A stretch of DNA of 5,323 bases from CAZVWW01 sp964631265 (GTDB lineage: Bacteria > Thermotogota > Thermotogae > MWEM01): the NCBI GenBank assembly GCA_964631265.1, contig CAZVWW010000142.1, positions 1 to 5,323 of the forward strand. Direction: 5' to 3'. Below are positions 1-5,323 of the stretch, piece after piece. The notes beneath the pieces were generated by a model. That model was given only the letters and a program-made list of their open reading frames with translations, was not told where the DNA came from and searched no databases. Position 1 is the stretch's first letter, and each line of letters opens with the position of its first letter. A program made the position numbers and the translations under genes.

Positions 1-1142
1 GGAAGCCAGGCAACCCGTGAGTATTTCCCAAACTCTTCCCTGAAGAAGGTTTGCCCGTAATAAAACTGCCGGGCAAGGGATTCGGGGGAGGGGATGTTGC
101 AATCACTTTCAACCCATGCCCCGCCAGCGGGTATCCATCTTCTGTTTTTAACCGCTTCCTTGACCCTTTTATAGAGTGACGGATAGCTTTCTTTAAGGTC
201 TTTATACATCTGTGCCGAAGATTGCACAAAGATAAAATCATCCGTTCTGTCGATGATAGAGAGGGCGTTGGCAAACGTCCTGGGAATCTTTCTTTTTGTT
301 TCTTCTACCGGCCACAACCAGGCATAATCGATATGGGCATGACCGGTGAGATAGATCTTTCCTCTTTTGGGGAAACGTCTCTGTAGTTCCTCCAGCCGCT
401 GCTCAAGATACTGACAGGCAACCAGCATTTTTTGTCGAAGATCGCCCGGCAGGTGATTCCCCGCGCTAACCGTTGTTTCCTCGGAGCTGTATTTCTTGTC
501 GATGTACCCCCGGATGAGGGCGTTATCTCTGATGGATGAGAGATATGTCTCTGTATCGCGCGGTATCTCCGTCATCACCATTGTCTCTTCCAGGAGCTCT
601 CTCAAGGAATCGGAGAGGTCTTTATCGTCTGTGTTGACACAAAGGTCCAGCGTTGTATCCAGAAGCCTGAAAAAATCGTTAATCGCCTTGTCTGTGACGA
701 TTAAGAAGGCCCTCTCCAGTCTTGTTTCCCTTGATTTTTCTCCGAAGAGACCATGCGGGACACTCTGTATATCCACGGTATGTGTTGACGCATCTGCAAA
801 GCGTTGTACATTCAGCTGCTTATGATACAGGTTCAACTCACCAAAGGGTTGCCCGTCGACAAAGACAAGACTTTCCCCGCCTGTCCAAACTGAGAGAAAA
901 ATGTCCTCTCCGGGTTCAACTGCTTCTATGAAGAGATCCGTTTCAAACCATACCGGTGACTTTGCCCTGTTCCATTCATATCCGGAATTAATATGGGTCC
1001 ACCCTTGAACCGGTGGAAAAAGGGCCTTACTGCTCGCAAATCGCCAGTTCGATATTGTTTCCCTTCTTTTGATAATAAAGGGTTTGATTTCTCCAAACTG
1101 CTCTTTCATACGTTTCTCGAAATAATCTAATCTCTCGTACAT
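1..1142 (-). CDS. GH38 alpha-mannosidase (MAN2C1-like), N-terminal part, cut by window edge
   Basis: The minus strand reads open for 380 complete codons from ATG at 1142 to the window edge. Residues 268-277 read HAHIDYAWLW, the GH38 HxHxDxAW signature; by family knowledge its His270 and Asp272 are zinc ligands. Residues 341-349 (GAWVESDCN) followed by IPSPESLARQ match a second conserved GH38 block. The visible sequence ends in RVAWLP, directly before the place where family members carry the catalytic Asp of the LPDxFG motif, so the nucleophile itself is not in view. Residues 1 to about 250 form the N-terminal domain typical of the cytosolic MAN2C1-like branch, whose proteins are about 1000 residues long. 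I see no signal peptide, which suggests cytoplasmic hydrolysis of alpha-mannosides. The start is supported by AGGAGG 4 nt upstream. The gene lies 8 nt behind the diguanylate cyclase, so it is probably translated from the same mRNA. The family is clear; the exact substrate is not. Confidence 0.9.
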   Translation of the reverse strand, partial: MYERLDYFEKRMKEQFGEIKPFIIKRRETISNWRFASSKALFPPVQGWTHINSGYEWNRAKSPVWFETDLFIEAVEPGEDIFLSVWTGGESLVFVDGQPFGELNLYHKQLNVQRFADASTHTVDIQSVPHGLFGEKSRETRLERAFLIVTDKAINDFFRLLDTTLDLCVNTDDKDLSDSLRELLEETMVMTEIPRDTETYLSSIRDNALIRGYIDKKYSSEETTVSAGNHLPGDLRQKMLVACQYLEQRLEELQRRFPKRGKIYLTGHAHIDYAWLWPVEETKRKIPRTFANALSIIDRTDDFIFVQSSAQMYKDLKESYPSLYKRVKEAVKNRRWIPAGGAWVESDCNIPSPESLARQFYYGQTFFREEFGKYSRVAWL

Positions 1143-1153
1143 CTCTCCTCCTA
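1143..1153 (-). promoter_or_regulatory. Shine-Dalgarno of the mannosidase, overlapping the cyclase stop codon
   Basis: On the minus strand this reads TAGGAGGAGAG directly before the mannosidase ATG. The TAG at 1153-1151 is the stop codon of the diguanylate cyclase, and AGGAGG occupies 1152-1147. Termination of the first gene and initiation of the second therefore share the same bases, which suggests translational coupling. Confidence 0.8.
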
Positions 1154-2062
1154 AAAATCCGTTTTCACCCTGTTCCGGCCTGCTGTTTTACACTTATACA
1201 TCATTTTGTCAGCCCTCTTGATCAAATCATCGATTGTATCGCCCTTTTTAGCAATTGTCACCCCGATCGAAACCGTGACCGAAATCTTCTCATCTTCAAC
1301 CGTTAAAAAGCTGTTTTCAATCAGCATTCTAATCCGGTTTGCCACCTCTTTAAACACGGCTTTGTCTTCTCCGGGAAAAAGCCCCACGAACTCCTCCCCG
1401 CCCCAACGTCCGATGAGATCGGAGGAGCGGAGATTGTTTTTCAATGTGTTGGCTACCATCTTAAGGACTTTGTCCCCAACGCTGTGGGAGTGGGTATCGT
1501 TGACCCGTTTAAAGTGGTCAACATCAAAGAACATGATTGCAAAACCCTTGTTAAACGTTCTCTTGAGGTTCAACAGGATCTTGGTCTTATCTGTTATAAA
1601 ACGTCTGTTAGCCACTCCTGTGAGCTCATCTTTCCAGACCAGTCCCTCTAATTTCTCCACCTTGTCCTCTAGATTGATCTCTTCGGAAATATCGCTGAAG
1701 ACCTCAATCCCGCCGATGATTTCTCCGGAATCATCCGACATCGGAATGGATTTGATCTTAACCGGTAATCTGTGTCCCTCTTTATGATGCATGAAGGCGT
1801 TGACATTCTGAGGCAGACCTGATTTCATCGTCTTGGTCAGGGGACATTCCGCCCGGCAAAGAGAATTGCCGAATCTATCCACATGAACCAGAATATTATC
1901 GGCACAGTGTGACCCGACAACTTCTTCAGAACTGTATCCGCTTATGGTCTCGGCCGCTTTGTTCCAATAGGTGATCTTCCTGTTTAAATCAACAAAATAG
2001 ACCCCGTCATAGAGATTATCCAGTATGCTCTTGTACAGATAATTGTTGTCGATTTTTCTCAT
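1151..2062 (-). CDS. PAS-GGDEF diguanylate cyclase
   Basis: This 303-residue protein has an N-terminal PAS domain (about 8-130), a short helical linker (about 130-144) and a C-terminal GGDEF domain (about 145-303). It should make cyclic di-GMP from two GTP. The active-site motif GGEEF is at 221-225, and FFDVDHFK at 178-185 supplies the metal-binding Asp180. RSSD at 212-215 lies five residues before GGEEF, which is the product-inhibition I-site, so feedback inhibition by c-di-GMP is likely. The usual GHxxGD motif reads SHSVGD (192-197), a small deviation. There is no membrane segment or signal peptide, so sensing is probably cytoplasmic. The PAS domain carries Cys53, Cys69 and Cys73 in a C-x15-C-x3-CPL arrangement that could bind a metal or cofactor. 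ATG at 2062 is the only reasonable start, since an in-frame stop lies a few codons upstream, but its AGGAG abuts the ATG, which is unusually close. The gene leads an operon with the GH38 mannosidase. Confidence 0.93.
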   Translation of the reverse strand: MRKIDNNYLYKSILDNLYDGVYFVDLNRKITYWNKAAETISGYSSEEVVGSHCADNILVHVDRFGNSLCRAECPLTKTMKSGLPQNVNAFMHHKEGHRLPVKIKSIPMSDDSGEIIGGIEVFSDISEEINLEDKVEKLEGLVWKDELTGVANRRFITDKTKILLNLKRTFNKGFAIMFFDVDHFKRVNDTHSHSVGDKVLKMVANTLKNNLRSSDLIGRWGGEEFVGLFPGEDKAVFKEVANRIRMLIENSFLTVEDEKISVTVSIGVTIAKKGDTIDDLIKRADKMMYKCKTAGRNRVKTDF

Positions 2063-2080
2063 CTCCTTTCTTTTCCTTTG

Positions 2081-2089
2081 ATTATATCA
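2081..2089 (-). promoter_or_regulatory. Extended -10 promoter element for the cyclase-mannosidase operon
   Basis: The minus strand reads TGATATAAT, a TG-N extended -10 with a perfect TATAAT hexamer, ending 18 nt upstream of the cyclase ATG. No good -35 is seen 16-18 nt upstream (sequence near AGAAAC), which fits an extended -10 promoter or one that needs an activator. The leader would be only about a dozen nucleotides long and purine-rich. Confidence 0.5.
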
Positions 2090-2175
2090 TTTGTTTTCCC
2101 GGAGTTTCTGTTTCCGGTCTTAAAAGTGTGCATGTGCATGATGTTTTCCCAGCACCTTCTTTTTTTACCGTTAAA

Positions 2176-2204
2176 GTGAAAGCCATTCAGAAATATGGTA
2201 TCAT
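2176..2204 (+). promoter_or_regulatory. Candidate weak promoter for the receiver-iorAB unit
   Basis: GTGAAA (2176-2181) and TATCAT (2199-2204) are separated by 17 nt and match the sigma-70 hexamers at four and five of six positions. Transcription would start near 2211, leaving a leader of roughly 29 nt before the TTG start. TATAAA at 2205-2210 is an alternative -10 without a matching -35. This is a visual match only. Confidence 0.3.
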
Positions 2205-2226
2205 TATAAAAGAAAAAATCCTTTTC

Positions 2227-2234
2227 GGAGGTGA
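2227..2234 (+). promoter_or_regulatory. Shine-Dalgarno that fixes the receiver start at TTG 2240
   Basis: GGAGGTGA is a full-length match to the 16S anti-Shine-Dalgarno. It lies 5 nt before TTG at 2240. The in-frame GTG at 2231 sits inside this sequence and so cannot use it. The TTG is therefore preferred as the start codon. Confidence 0.7.
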
Positions 2235-2239
2235 GGTTT

Positions 2240-2623
2240 TTGAGAGCACTTGTTGTGGAAGATGACGAGATATCTGCCAAGATATTGTATTACATGGTTC
2301 TTGAGAAGATGGCGTGCGACATGGCCCTGGACGGTGTTGAGGGCTGGGAAAAATATATAGAAGCGTATGACAACAACAAGCCTTATACGCTGATCTTTCT
2401 CGATATCATGATGCCGAGAAGAGACGGGCACGTTTTGCTTGAACAGATCAGGAAATTCGAGGAAAGCAAGAAAGACATTAAGCGATCGAACATCATCATA
2501 ACAACCGCATTGACGGATTTTGAAGAGATTGAAAAGGCTTTTAAGGAAAGATGTGATAATTACCTGACAAAACCCTTGAGCCGGCATCGAATCAAGCAGT
2601 TGGTGGAACAGTATTCGGTTTGA
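2240..2623 (+). CDS. Stand-alone response-regulator receiver domain (CheY-like)
   Basis: Begun at TTG 2240, this encodes 127 residues, the size of a single receiver domain with no output domain. The phosphorylation apparatus is complete: acidic pocket Glu7-Asp8-Asp9, phospho-acceptor Asp55 in LIFLDIMMP, Thr89 of the switch motif (IIITTAL) and Lys111 in LTKP. It should accept phosphate from a histidine kinase and act through protein contacts, as CheY or Spo0F do. No kinase or phosphotransferase is encoded here, so its partner is elsewhere. It is the first gene rightward of the divergent region and ends 42 nt before iorA with no visible terminator, so co-transcription with iorAB is likely. A GTG at 2231 would add three residues but lies within the Shine-Dalgarno sequence. 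Its link to 2-oxoacid oxidation is inferred from position only. Confidence 0.9.
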   Translation: MRALVVEDDEISAKILYYMVLEKMACDMALDGVEGWEKYIEAYDNNKPYTLIFLDIMMPRRDGHVLLEQIRKFEESKKDIKRSNIIITTALTDFEEIEKAFKERCDNYLTKPLSRHRIKQLVEQYSV

Positions 2624-2650
2624 TACTGCAATAGTTGCTTAAACCACTGA

Positions 2651-2658
2651 AAGGTGAT
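2651..2658 (+). promoter_or_regulatory. Shine-Dalgarno that fixes the iorA start at ATG 2666
   Basis: AAGGTGAT pairs well with the 16S 3' end and lies 7 nt before ATG 2666. The in-frame GTG 2654 and ATG 2657 are within the Shine-Dalgarno itself. ATG 2675 (MGNFLLNND) is a later alternative with a longer spacing of 16 nt. Confidence 0.65.
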
Positions 2659-2665
2659 GATCGTC

Positions 2666-4555
2666 ATGAAGAAGATGGGAAATTTTCTGCTCAATAATGA
2701 TCCGGTCAGCGAGATAGTCATTGGCAACACAGCGCTGGTAAGGGCAATGATCGAATCCGGCGTACGGGTTTGTTCGTCCTATCCCGGTTCGCCCACTCCC
2801 GAGATTGCGTCCGCAATCTCATCTATTCCAAAAGAAAAAAGACCCTTTTATTTTGAGTTCTCGGTAAACGAAAAGGTTGCAACGGAAGTGGCATTCGGAG
2901 CGTCCGTCAACGGACATCTCTCATGTGTTTTCTTCAAGAGCGTGGGCCTCAATGTTGCGGCGGATTCCTTTGTCCAGCTTGGATTAATGAACCTGATCGG
3001 CGGGATGGTTATTGTCCTCGGCGATGATCCGGGGGCAAATTCGTCTCAGAATGAGCAGGACAACAGACACTATTCGTCTCTTTCCTATATCCCGGTCCTT
3101 GAGCCTGCCACCCCCACCGAGGTCTATACGATGTTCAAAGAGGCTGCAAAGCTATCCAGAGAAAGAGCTATGCCGGTTATTCTGAGGATGAGCACTCATG
3201 TCTGCCATGCCAAGGAACGTGTTCAATTTTCCGCTTTAGAGCACAGGCATTTCGATAACACACCCGGCTTTAAACCCGAAAACGGCCCCTATATTCCTTT
3301 AACTGCCAGAGCTTTGGATATGAAGAGAAAGGCCTTAAATAAATTTGAAAAGATGAGAACTGTTGCCGATGAAAGTCCTTTCAACATCGTTTCTGACCCG
3401 GGAAAGAGTAAAAGAGGCGTTATAACAGCCGGTGTTGTGTACCTTTCGCTTCTCGACGTTCTTGAAGACGTGGAGAATAAACCCGATGTGCTCAAACCCG
3501 CGTTTGTTAACCCGCTCCCCGAGAAGACCATCGTTGAATTCTTGAAGAACCACGATGAAGTGAAGGTCCTGGAGGAACTCGACGATTATATGGAGCTTAG
3601 AATAAAGGCCATCGCCTATGAGAAGAAGATAGACACAACGATCATCGGAAAGGGCTCGATTGAGGATTGGATAGGCGAATATACACCGGATAAGGTCCGG
3701 GAGATCCTGAGTCAAACATGGGATGATTTCCCGTCTATCGAATCCTCCGATCCGAAAAAACCCGGGATCAATCCGAGACCGGCCCAGATGTGTCCGGGAT
3801 GCGGGCATCGTTCGGCCTTTTTTGCCATTAAGAAAGCGCTAAATCAGAATGACATCACGGTGGCAGATATCGGTTGCCACACGCTCGGTGCGCTTGAGCC
3901 TTATAATATGGGACAGGTTCTCCTTTGCATGGGGCATTCAAACGGTACAGCTTCCGGATTAAGCCTCTTTAATGAAACCCGAAAAGTCATATCATTCCTC
4001 GGGGATTCAACGTTGTTCCATGCCGGTATTCCCGGAATAGTCAATGCTGTTTATAACAATCATAATCAAACACTCATCATAATGGAAAACGGAACCACCG
4101 CCATGACCGGACATCAGGATCATCCGGCAACGGGAGAAAACTTCAACGAAAAGACTACCAAGTTACCCGTCAAACAGCTTCTTGAAGGGCTTGGTGTCAA
4201 ACATATATGGGAGACAGATACGTATAATCAGAAGAAACTCATCGAGAGTGTCAAAGAGGCGGTCTCAACAAATGGCTTCACGGTTGTAATAGCCAGGCAT
4301 CCGTGTATGCTGAAATTTACACGGGAGCAACGTAAAAAAGGAGTCTCGCTTCCGCAGAAAGTGAAGATCAGCGAGAGATGCAATCAGAGTTATGTATGCA
4401 TCAGCGAGTTTGCCTGTCCCAGTTTTCAGATAACTGAGGACGGCGAGGTCTGGGTTCAGGAGGATTTATGCATAGGCGATCGTTCCTGTATGCAAACCTG
4501 CCCTGTTAATGCCATTGAACCTTCGAAGAAGAAGGGGGATGAGGAAAATGGATAG
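2666..4555 (+). CDS. iorA: Indolepyruvate:ferredoxin oxidoreductase, alpha subunit, with non-standard Fe-S motifs
   Basis: This 629-residue protein matches the IorA family in length and domain order. With IorB it should oxidatively decarboxylate arylpyruvates (from Phe, Tyr, Trp) to aryl-acetyl-CoA, with thiamine diphosphate as cofactor and ferredoxin as electron acceptor, in the cytoplasm. The N-terminal pyrimidine-binding domain has YPGSPTPEI (39-47), the SVNEK segment with Glu69, GLNVAAD (94-100) and DDPGANSSQNEQDNRH. The TPP pyrophosphate domain has CPGCGHRS (376-383), GDSTLFHAGIPG from 446 and MENGTTAMTG from 473. The C-terminal ferredoxin domain is odd. The first motif reads C572-x2-S575-x2-C578-x5-C584-P, and the second C602-x2-D605-x2-C608-x3-C612-P. 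Family members normally have Cys at positions 575 and 605. Ser92 occupies a place where I expect His (MKHVGLN). The gene overlaps iorB by 8 bp. The family call is firm; substrate preference is inferred. Confidence 0.95.
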   Translation: MKKMGNFLLNNDPVSEIVIGNTALVRAMIESGVRVCSSYPGSPTPEIASAISSIPKEKRPFYFEFSVNEKVATEVAFGASVNGHLSCVFFKSVGLNVAADSFVQLGLMNLIGGMVIVLGDDPGANSSQNEQDNRHYSSLSYIPVLEPATPTEVYTMFKEAAKLSRERAMPVILRMSTHVCHAKERVQFSALEHRHFDNTPGFKPENGPYIPLTARALDMKRKALNKFEKMRTVADESPFNIVSDPGKSKRGVITAGVVYLSLLDVLEDVENKPDVLKPAFVNPLPEKTIVEFLKNHDEVKVLEELDDYMELRIKAIAYEKKIDTTIIGKGSIEDWIGEYTPDKVREILSQTWDDFPSIESSDPKKPGINPRPAQMCPGCGHRSAFFAIKKALNQNDITVADIGCHTLGALEPYNMGQVLLCMGHSNGTASGLSLFNETRKVISFLGDSTLFHAGIPGIVNAVYNNHNQTLIIMENGTTAMTGHQDHPATGENFNEKTTKLPVKQLLEGLGVKHIWETDTYNQKKLIESVKEAVSTNGFTVVIARHPCMLKFTREQRKKGVSLPQKVKISERCNQSYVCISEFACPSFQITEDGEVWVQEDLCIGDRSCMQTCPVNAIEPSKKKGDEENG

Positions 4556-5123
4556 ATTCAATATTTATCTTGTCGGTGTCGGCGGCCAGGGAATCGGATT
4601 ACTCAGCGAGATTGTCACAAGGGCCATTGACCATTCGGGGCAGAGAGTGATCGGAGCCGATACCCACGGTCTCGCCCAGCGTGGCGGTATGGTCTCTTCT
4701 CACATCAGGATGGGGGAGAAAGTGCATGCTGCTCTCATCGGTCAGAACAGGGCCGATCTCTGTCTCTCCCTTGAAAGACATGAGGCCTTACGGGCCATGA
4801 ACGATTATCTCAAAGACGGGGCGACGCTCATCTATTACGATGCCGTCTGGCAACCCCTTGGTGTACGACTCGGTAAAGAGAAGGAGACCTCGAACACCTT
4901 GATTGCGCAGGAGGCGAAGAGAAGAAAGATCACGGTCTTAAAGGTCTTCGATGAGGATCTGAGTGATTCGAGGATGCAGAATATTGTCATAGCCGCTGAA
5001 ATCGCTAAACAGGGACTAATACCGGGCGTTAACAGGCCCGATTTTATAGAGGCCATGAACGATCTGATGCAGGGGGAAATGCTGACAGCCAATCTGGCTC
5101 TCTTCAACGAGAAAGTGGTGTAA
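4548..5123 (+). CDS. iorB: Indolepyruvate:ferredoxin oxidoreductase, beta subunit
   Basis: This 191-residue protein has the usual IorB length and is a single pyruvate/ketoisovalerate oxidoreductase gamma-type domain. It opens with the glycine-rich segment GVGGQGIG (10-17) and has HGLAQRGGMVSSHIR (40-54), both hallmarks of the family. By family knowledge it forms the active complex with IorA and contributes to CoA and substrate handling; it has no Fe-S motif or TPP motif of its own. The ATG at 4548 lies within the end of iorA (ATGGATAG, the TAG being the iorA stop), which implies translational coupling. GAGG at 4541-4544 and a G-run at 4534-4538 serve as its ribosome-binding region. An in-frame ATG at 4539 would add three residues (MRK) and cannot be excluded; the ATG at 4509 is far inside iorA and unlikely. 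Confidence 0.94.
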   Translation: MDRFNIYLVGVGGQGIGLLSEIVTRAIDHSGQRVIGADTHGLAQRGGMVSSHIRMGEKVHAALIGQNRADLCLSLERHEALRAMNDYLKDGATLIYYDAVWQPLGVRLGKEKETSNTLIAQEAKRRKITVLKVFDEDLSDSRMQNIVIAAEIAKQGLIPGVNRPDFIEAMNDLMQGEMLTANLALFNEKVV

Positions 5124-5287
5124 CTCACGTCGTACGCGAATGAAAAATACCACAGCTTAATTGAGTATTGAAGCTTAAGATATGGACTTTAAGGAGGTCA
5201 AAGCTTCCGGGGTCCGGGGTTAAGCAGCAGCGTTTAGCCAGCAGCAATAATGACGCACAACTTGAGTCATAATATGAGGTGATATAA
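5124..5287. other. Spacer between iorB and the next reading frame
   Basis: This 164-bp stretch carries no convincing gene. It includes AGCTTAA at 5154-5160, AAGCTT at 5171-5176 and 5201-5206, a tandem 7-bp repeat CCGGGGT at 5207-5220, and an orphan Shine-Dalgarno-like AAGGAGGTCA at 5191-5200 with no start codon at a suitable distance. No GC-rich hairpin followed by a T-run is visible, so I cannot point to a terminator of the iorAB unit. Read-through into the next frame is possible. Confidence 0.5.
5276..5283 (+). promoter_or_regulatory. Shine-Dalgarno ahead of an ATC-initiated frame
   Basis: GAGGTGAT is a strong anti-Shine-Dalgarno match. Four nucleotides downstream, where an ATG would be expected, the sequence is ATC at 5288. 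The preceding in-frame codon is TAA, so no start lies further upstream in that frame. The same kind of Shine-Dalgarno is used by the receiver and iorA genes. Confidence 0.5.
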
Positions 5288-5323
5288 ATCAAGATAGCAG
5301 AAAAGGCAAAAAAGGTCAAAGAA
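5288..5323 (+). CDS. Possible 5' end of a class I aminotransferase gene with an ATC start
   Basis: After the ATC at 5288, the frame reads KIAEKAKKVKE up to the last base. This resembles the N-termini of aspartate/aromatic aminotransferases of fold type I, which commonly begin with a basic helix of the form MKxxxRVxxxKPS. Position agrees: an aminotransferase next to iorAB would provide arylpyruvates from aromatic amino acids. Only 11 residues after the start can be seen, so the family is a guess from composition and context. Either the gene uses a rare AUC start codon, or the start is mutated or misread, or the true start is beyond the window. Confidence 0.35.
   Translation, partial: MKIAEKAKKVKE

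Larger units (their letters stand above)
2063..2239. other. Divergent intergenic region
   Basis: This 177-bp AT-rich spacer separates the leftward cyclase-mannosidase unit from the rightward receiver-iorAB unit, so it should hold both promoters. On the minus strand there is a clear extended -10 near 2081-2089. On the plus strand only weak promoter-like hexamers are visible. A 9-bp direct repeat, TGTTTTCCC, occurs at 2092-2100 and 2142-2150. No convincing structured RNA or riboswitch was recognised. Confidence 0.6.

Noticed and set aside
496..931. Plus-strand ORFs of 109 and 69 codons
   Set aside because: They are antisense to the mannosidase frame, which reads open across the region and carries family motifs; their own sequences look like serine- and arginine-rich shadow translations.
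1206..1787. Plus-strand ORF of 193 codons
   Set aside because: It is antisense to the well-supported PAS-GGDEF gene and has no recognisable domain.
2059..2280. Minus-strand ORF of 73 codons overlapping the divergent region
   Set aside because: It spans the promoter region and the start of the receiver gene, overlaps the cyclase start only by chance, and resembles no family I know. Its start has no clear Shine-Dalgarno.
2204..2587. Minus-strand ORF of 127 codons
   Set aside because: It mirrors the receiver gene, whose catalytic residues are all present in the plus-strand frame.
3289..3808. Two minus-strand ORFs (80 and 157 codons) within iorA
   Set aside because: Both are antisense to iorA coding sequence with no domain evidence.
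5207..5220. Tandem CCGGGGT repeat as a terminator or operator
   Set aside because: Two direct 7-bp copies do not form a stable hairpin and no T-run follows; too little to call a site.
5182..5223. 13-codon plus-strand ORF (MDFKEVKASGVRG), possible leader peptide
   Set aside because: It has no Shine-Dalgarno before its ATG, no run of a regulatory amino acid, and no attenuator-like hairpins around it.
5268..5273. CATAAT as a -10 box for the frame at 5288
   Set aside because: No -35-like hexamer lies at a suitable distance, and transcription would start within the Shine-Dalgarno sequence, leaving almost no leader.
5125..5319. Minus-strand ORF of 64 codons downstream of iorB
   Set aside because: There is no support from family resemblance, and it conflicts with the strong plus-strand Shine-Dalgarno and the frame at 5288. 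Its hydrophobic start comes from antisense reading of a lysine-rich stretch.

Overview
The window looks like chromosomal DNA from an anaerobic bacterium. The pointers are a ferredoxin-dependent 2-oxoacid oxidoreductase of the indolepyruvate type, and a PAS-GGDEF signalling protein whose cysteine-bearing PAS variant I associate with anaerobic delta-proteobacteria (Desulfobacterota) and their relatives. Base composition is moderate, Shine-Dalgarno sequences are strong, and genes are tightly packed. The lineage is an inference; no rRNA or other marker gene is present. I see no mobile element, CRISPR array or tRNA.

Two divergent transcription units leave an intergenic region at about 2063-2239. 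The leftward unit (minus strand) starts with a PAS-GGDEF diguanylate cyclase at 1151-2062. After an 8-nt gap it continues into a GH38 alpha-mannosidase, which runs off the left edge at base 1. The mannosidase does not show up as a closed ORF because its stop lies outside the window, but 380 codons read without interruption and carry the GH38 metal-site motif. The cyclase stop codon is part of the mannosidase Shine-Dalgarno sequence, so the two are very likely co-transcribed.

The rightward unit (plus strand) starts with a stand-alone CheY-like receiver at 2240-2623, best begun at a TTG codon. It is followed by iorA (2666-4555) and iorB (4548-5123), the two subunits of indolepyruvate/arylpyruvate:ferredoxin oxidoreductase, which overlap by 8 bp. 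After a 164-bp spacer, the last 36 bases hold a good Shine-Dalgarno sequence and a reading frame that resembles the N-terminus of a class I aminotransferase, but with ATC where ATG is expected. An aminotransferase would make chemical sense here: it would convert aromatic amino acids to the arylpyruvates that IorAB oxidises to aryl-acetyl-CoA while reducing ferredoxin.

The most unusual feature is in the C-terminal ferredoxin domain of IorA. Both four-cysteine motifs lack their second cysteine: Ser575 in the first and Asp605 in the second. The CxxDxxC form of the second matches the Asp-ligated cluster of Pyrococcus furiosus ferredoxin. This suggests altered, possibly [3Fe-4S]/[4Fe-4S]-interconverting clusters. 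The rest of the window is well-known families in a somewhat unusual arrangement.
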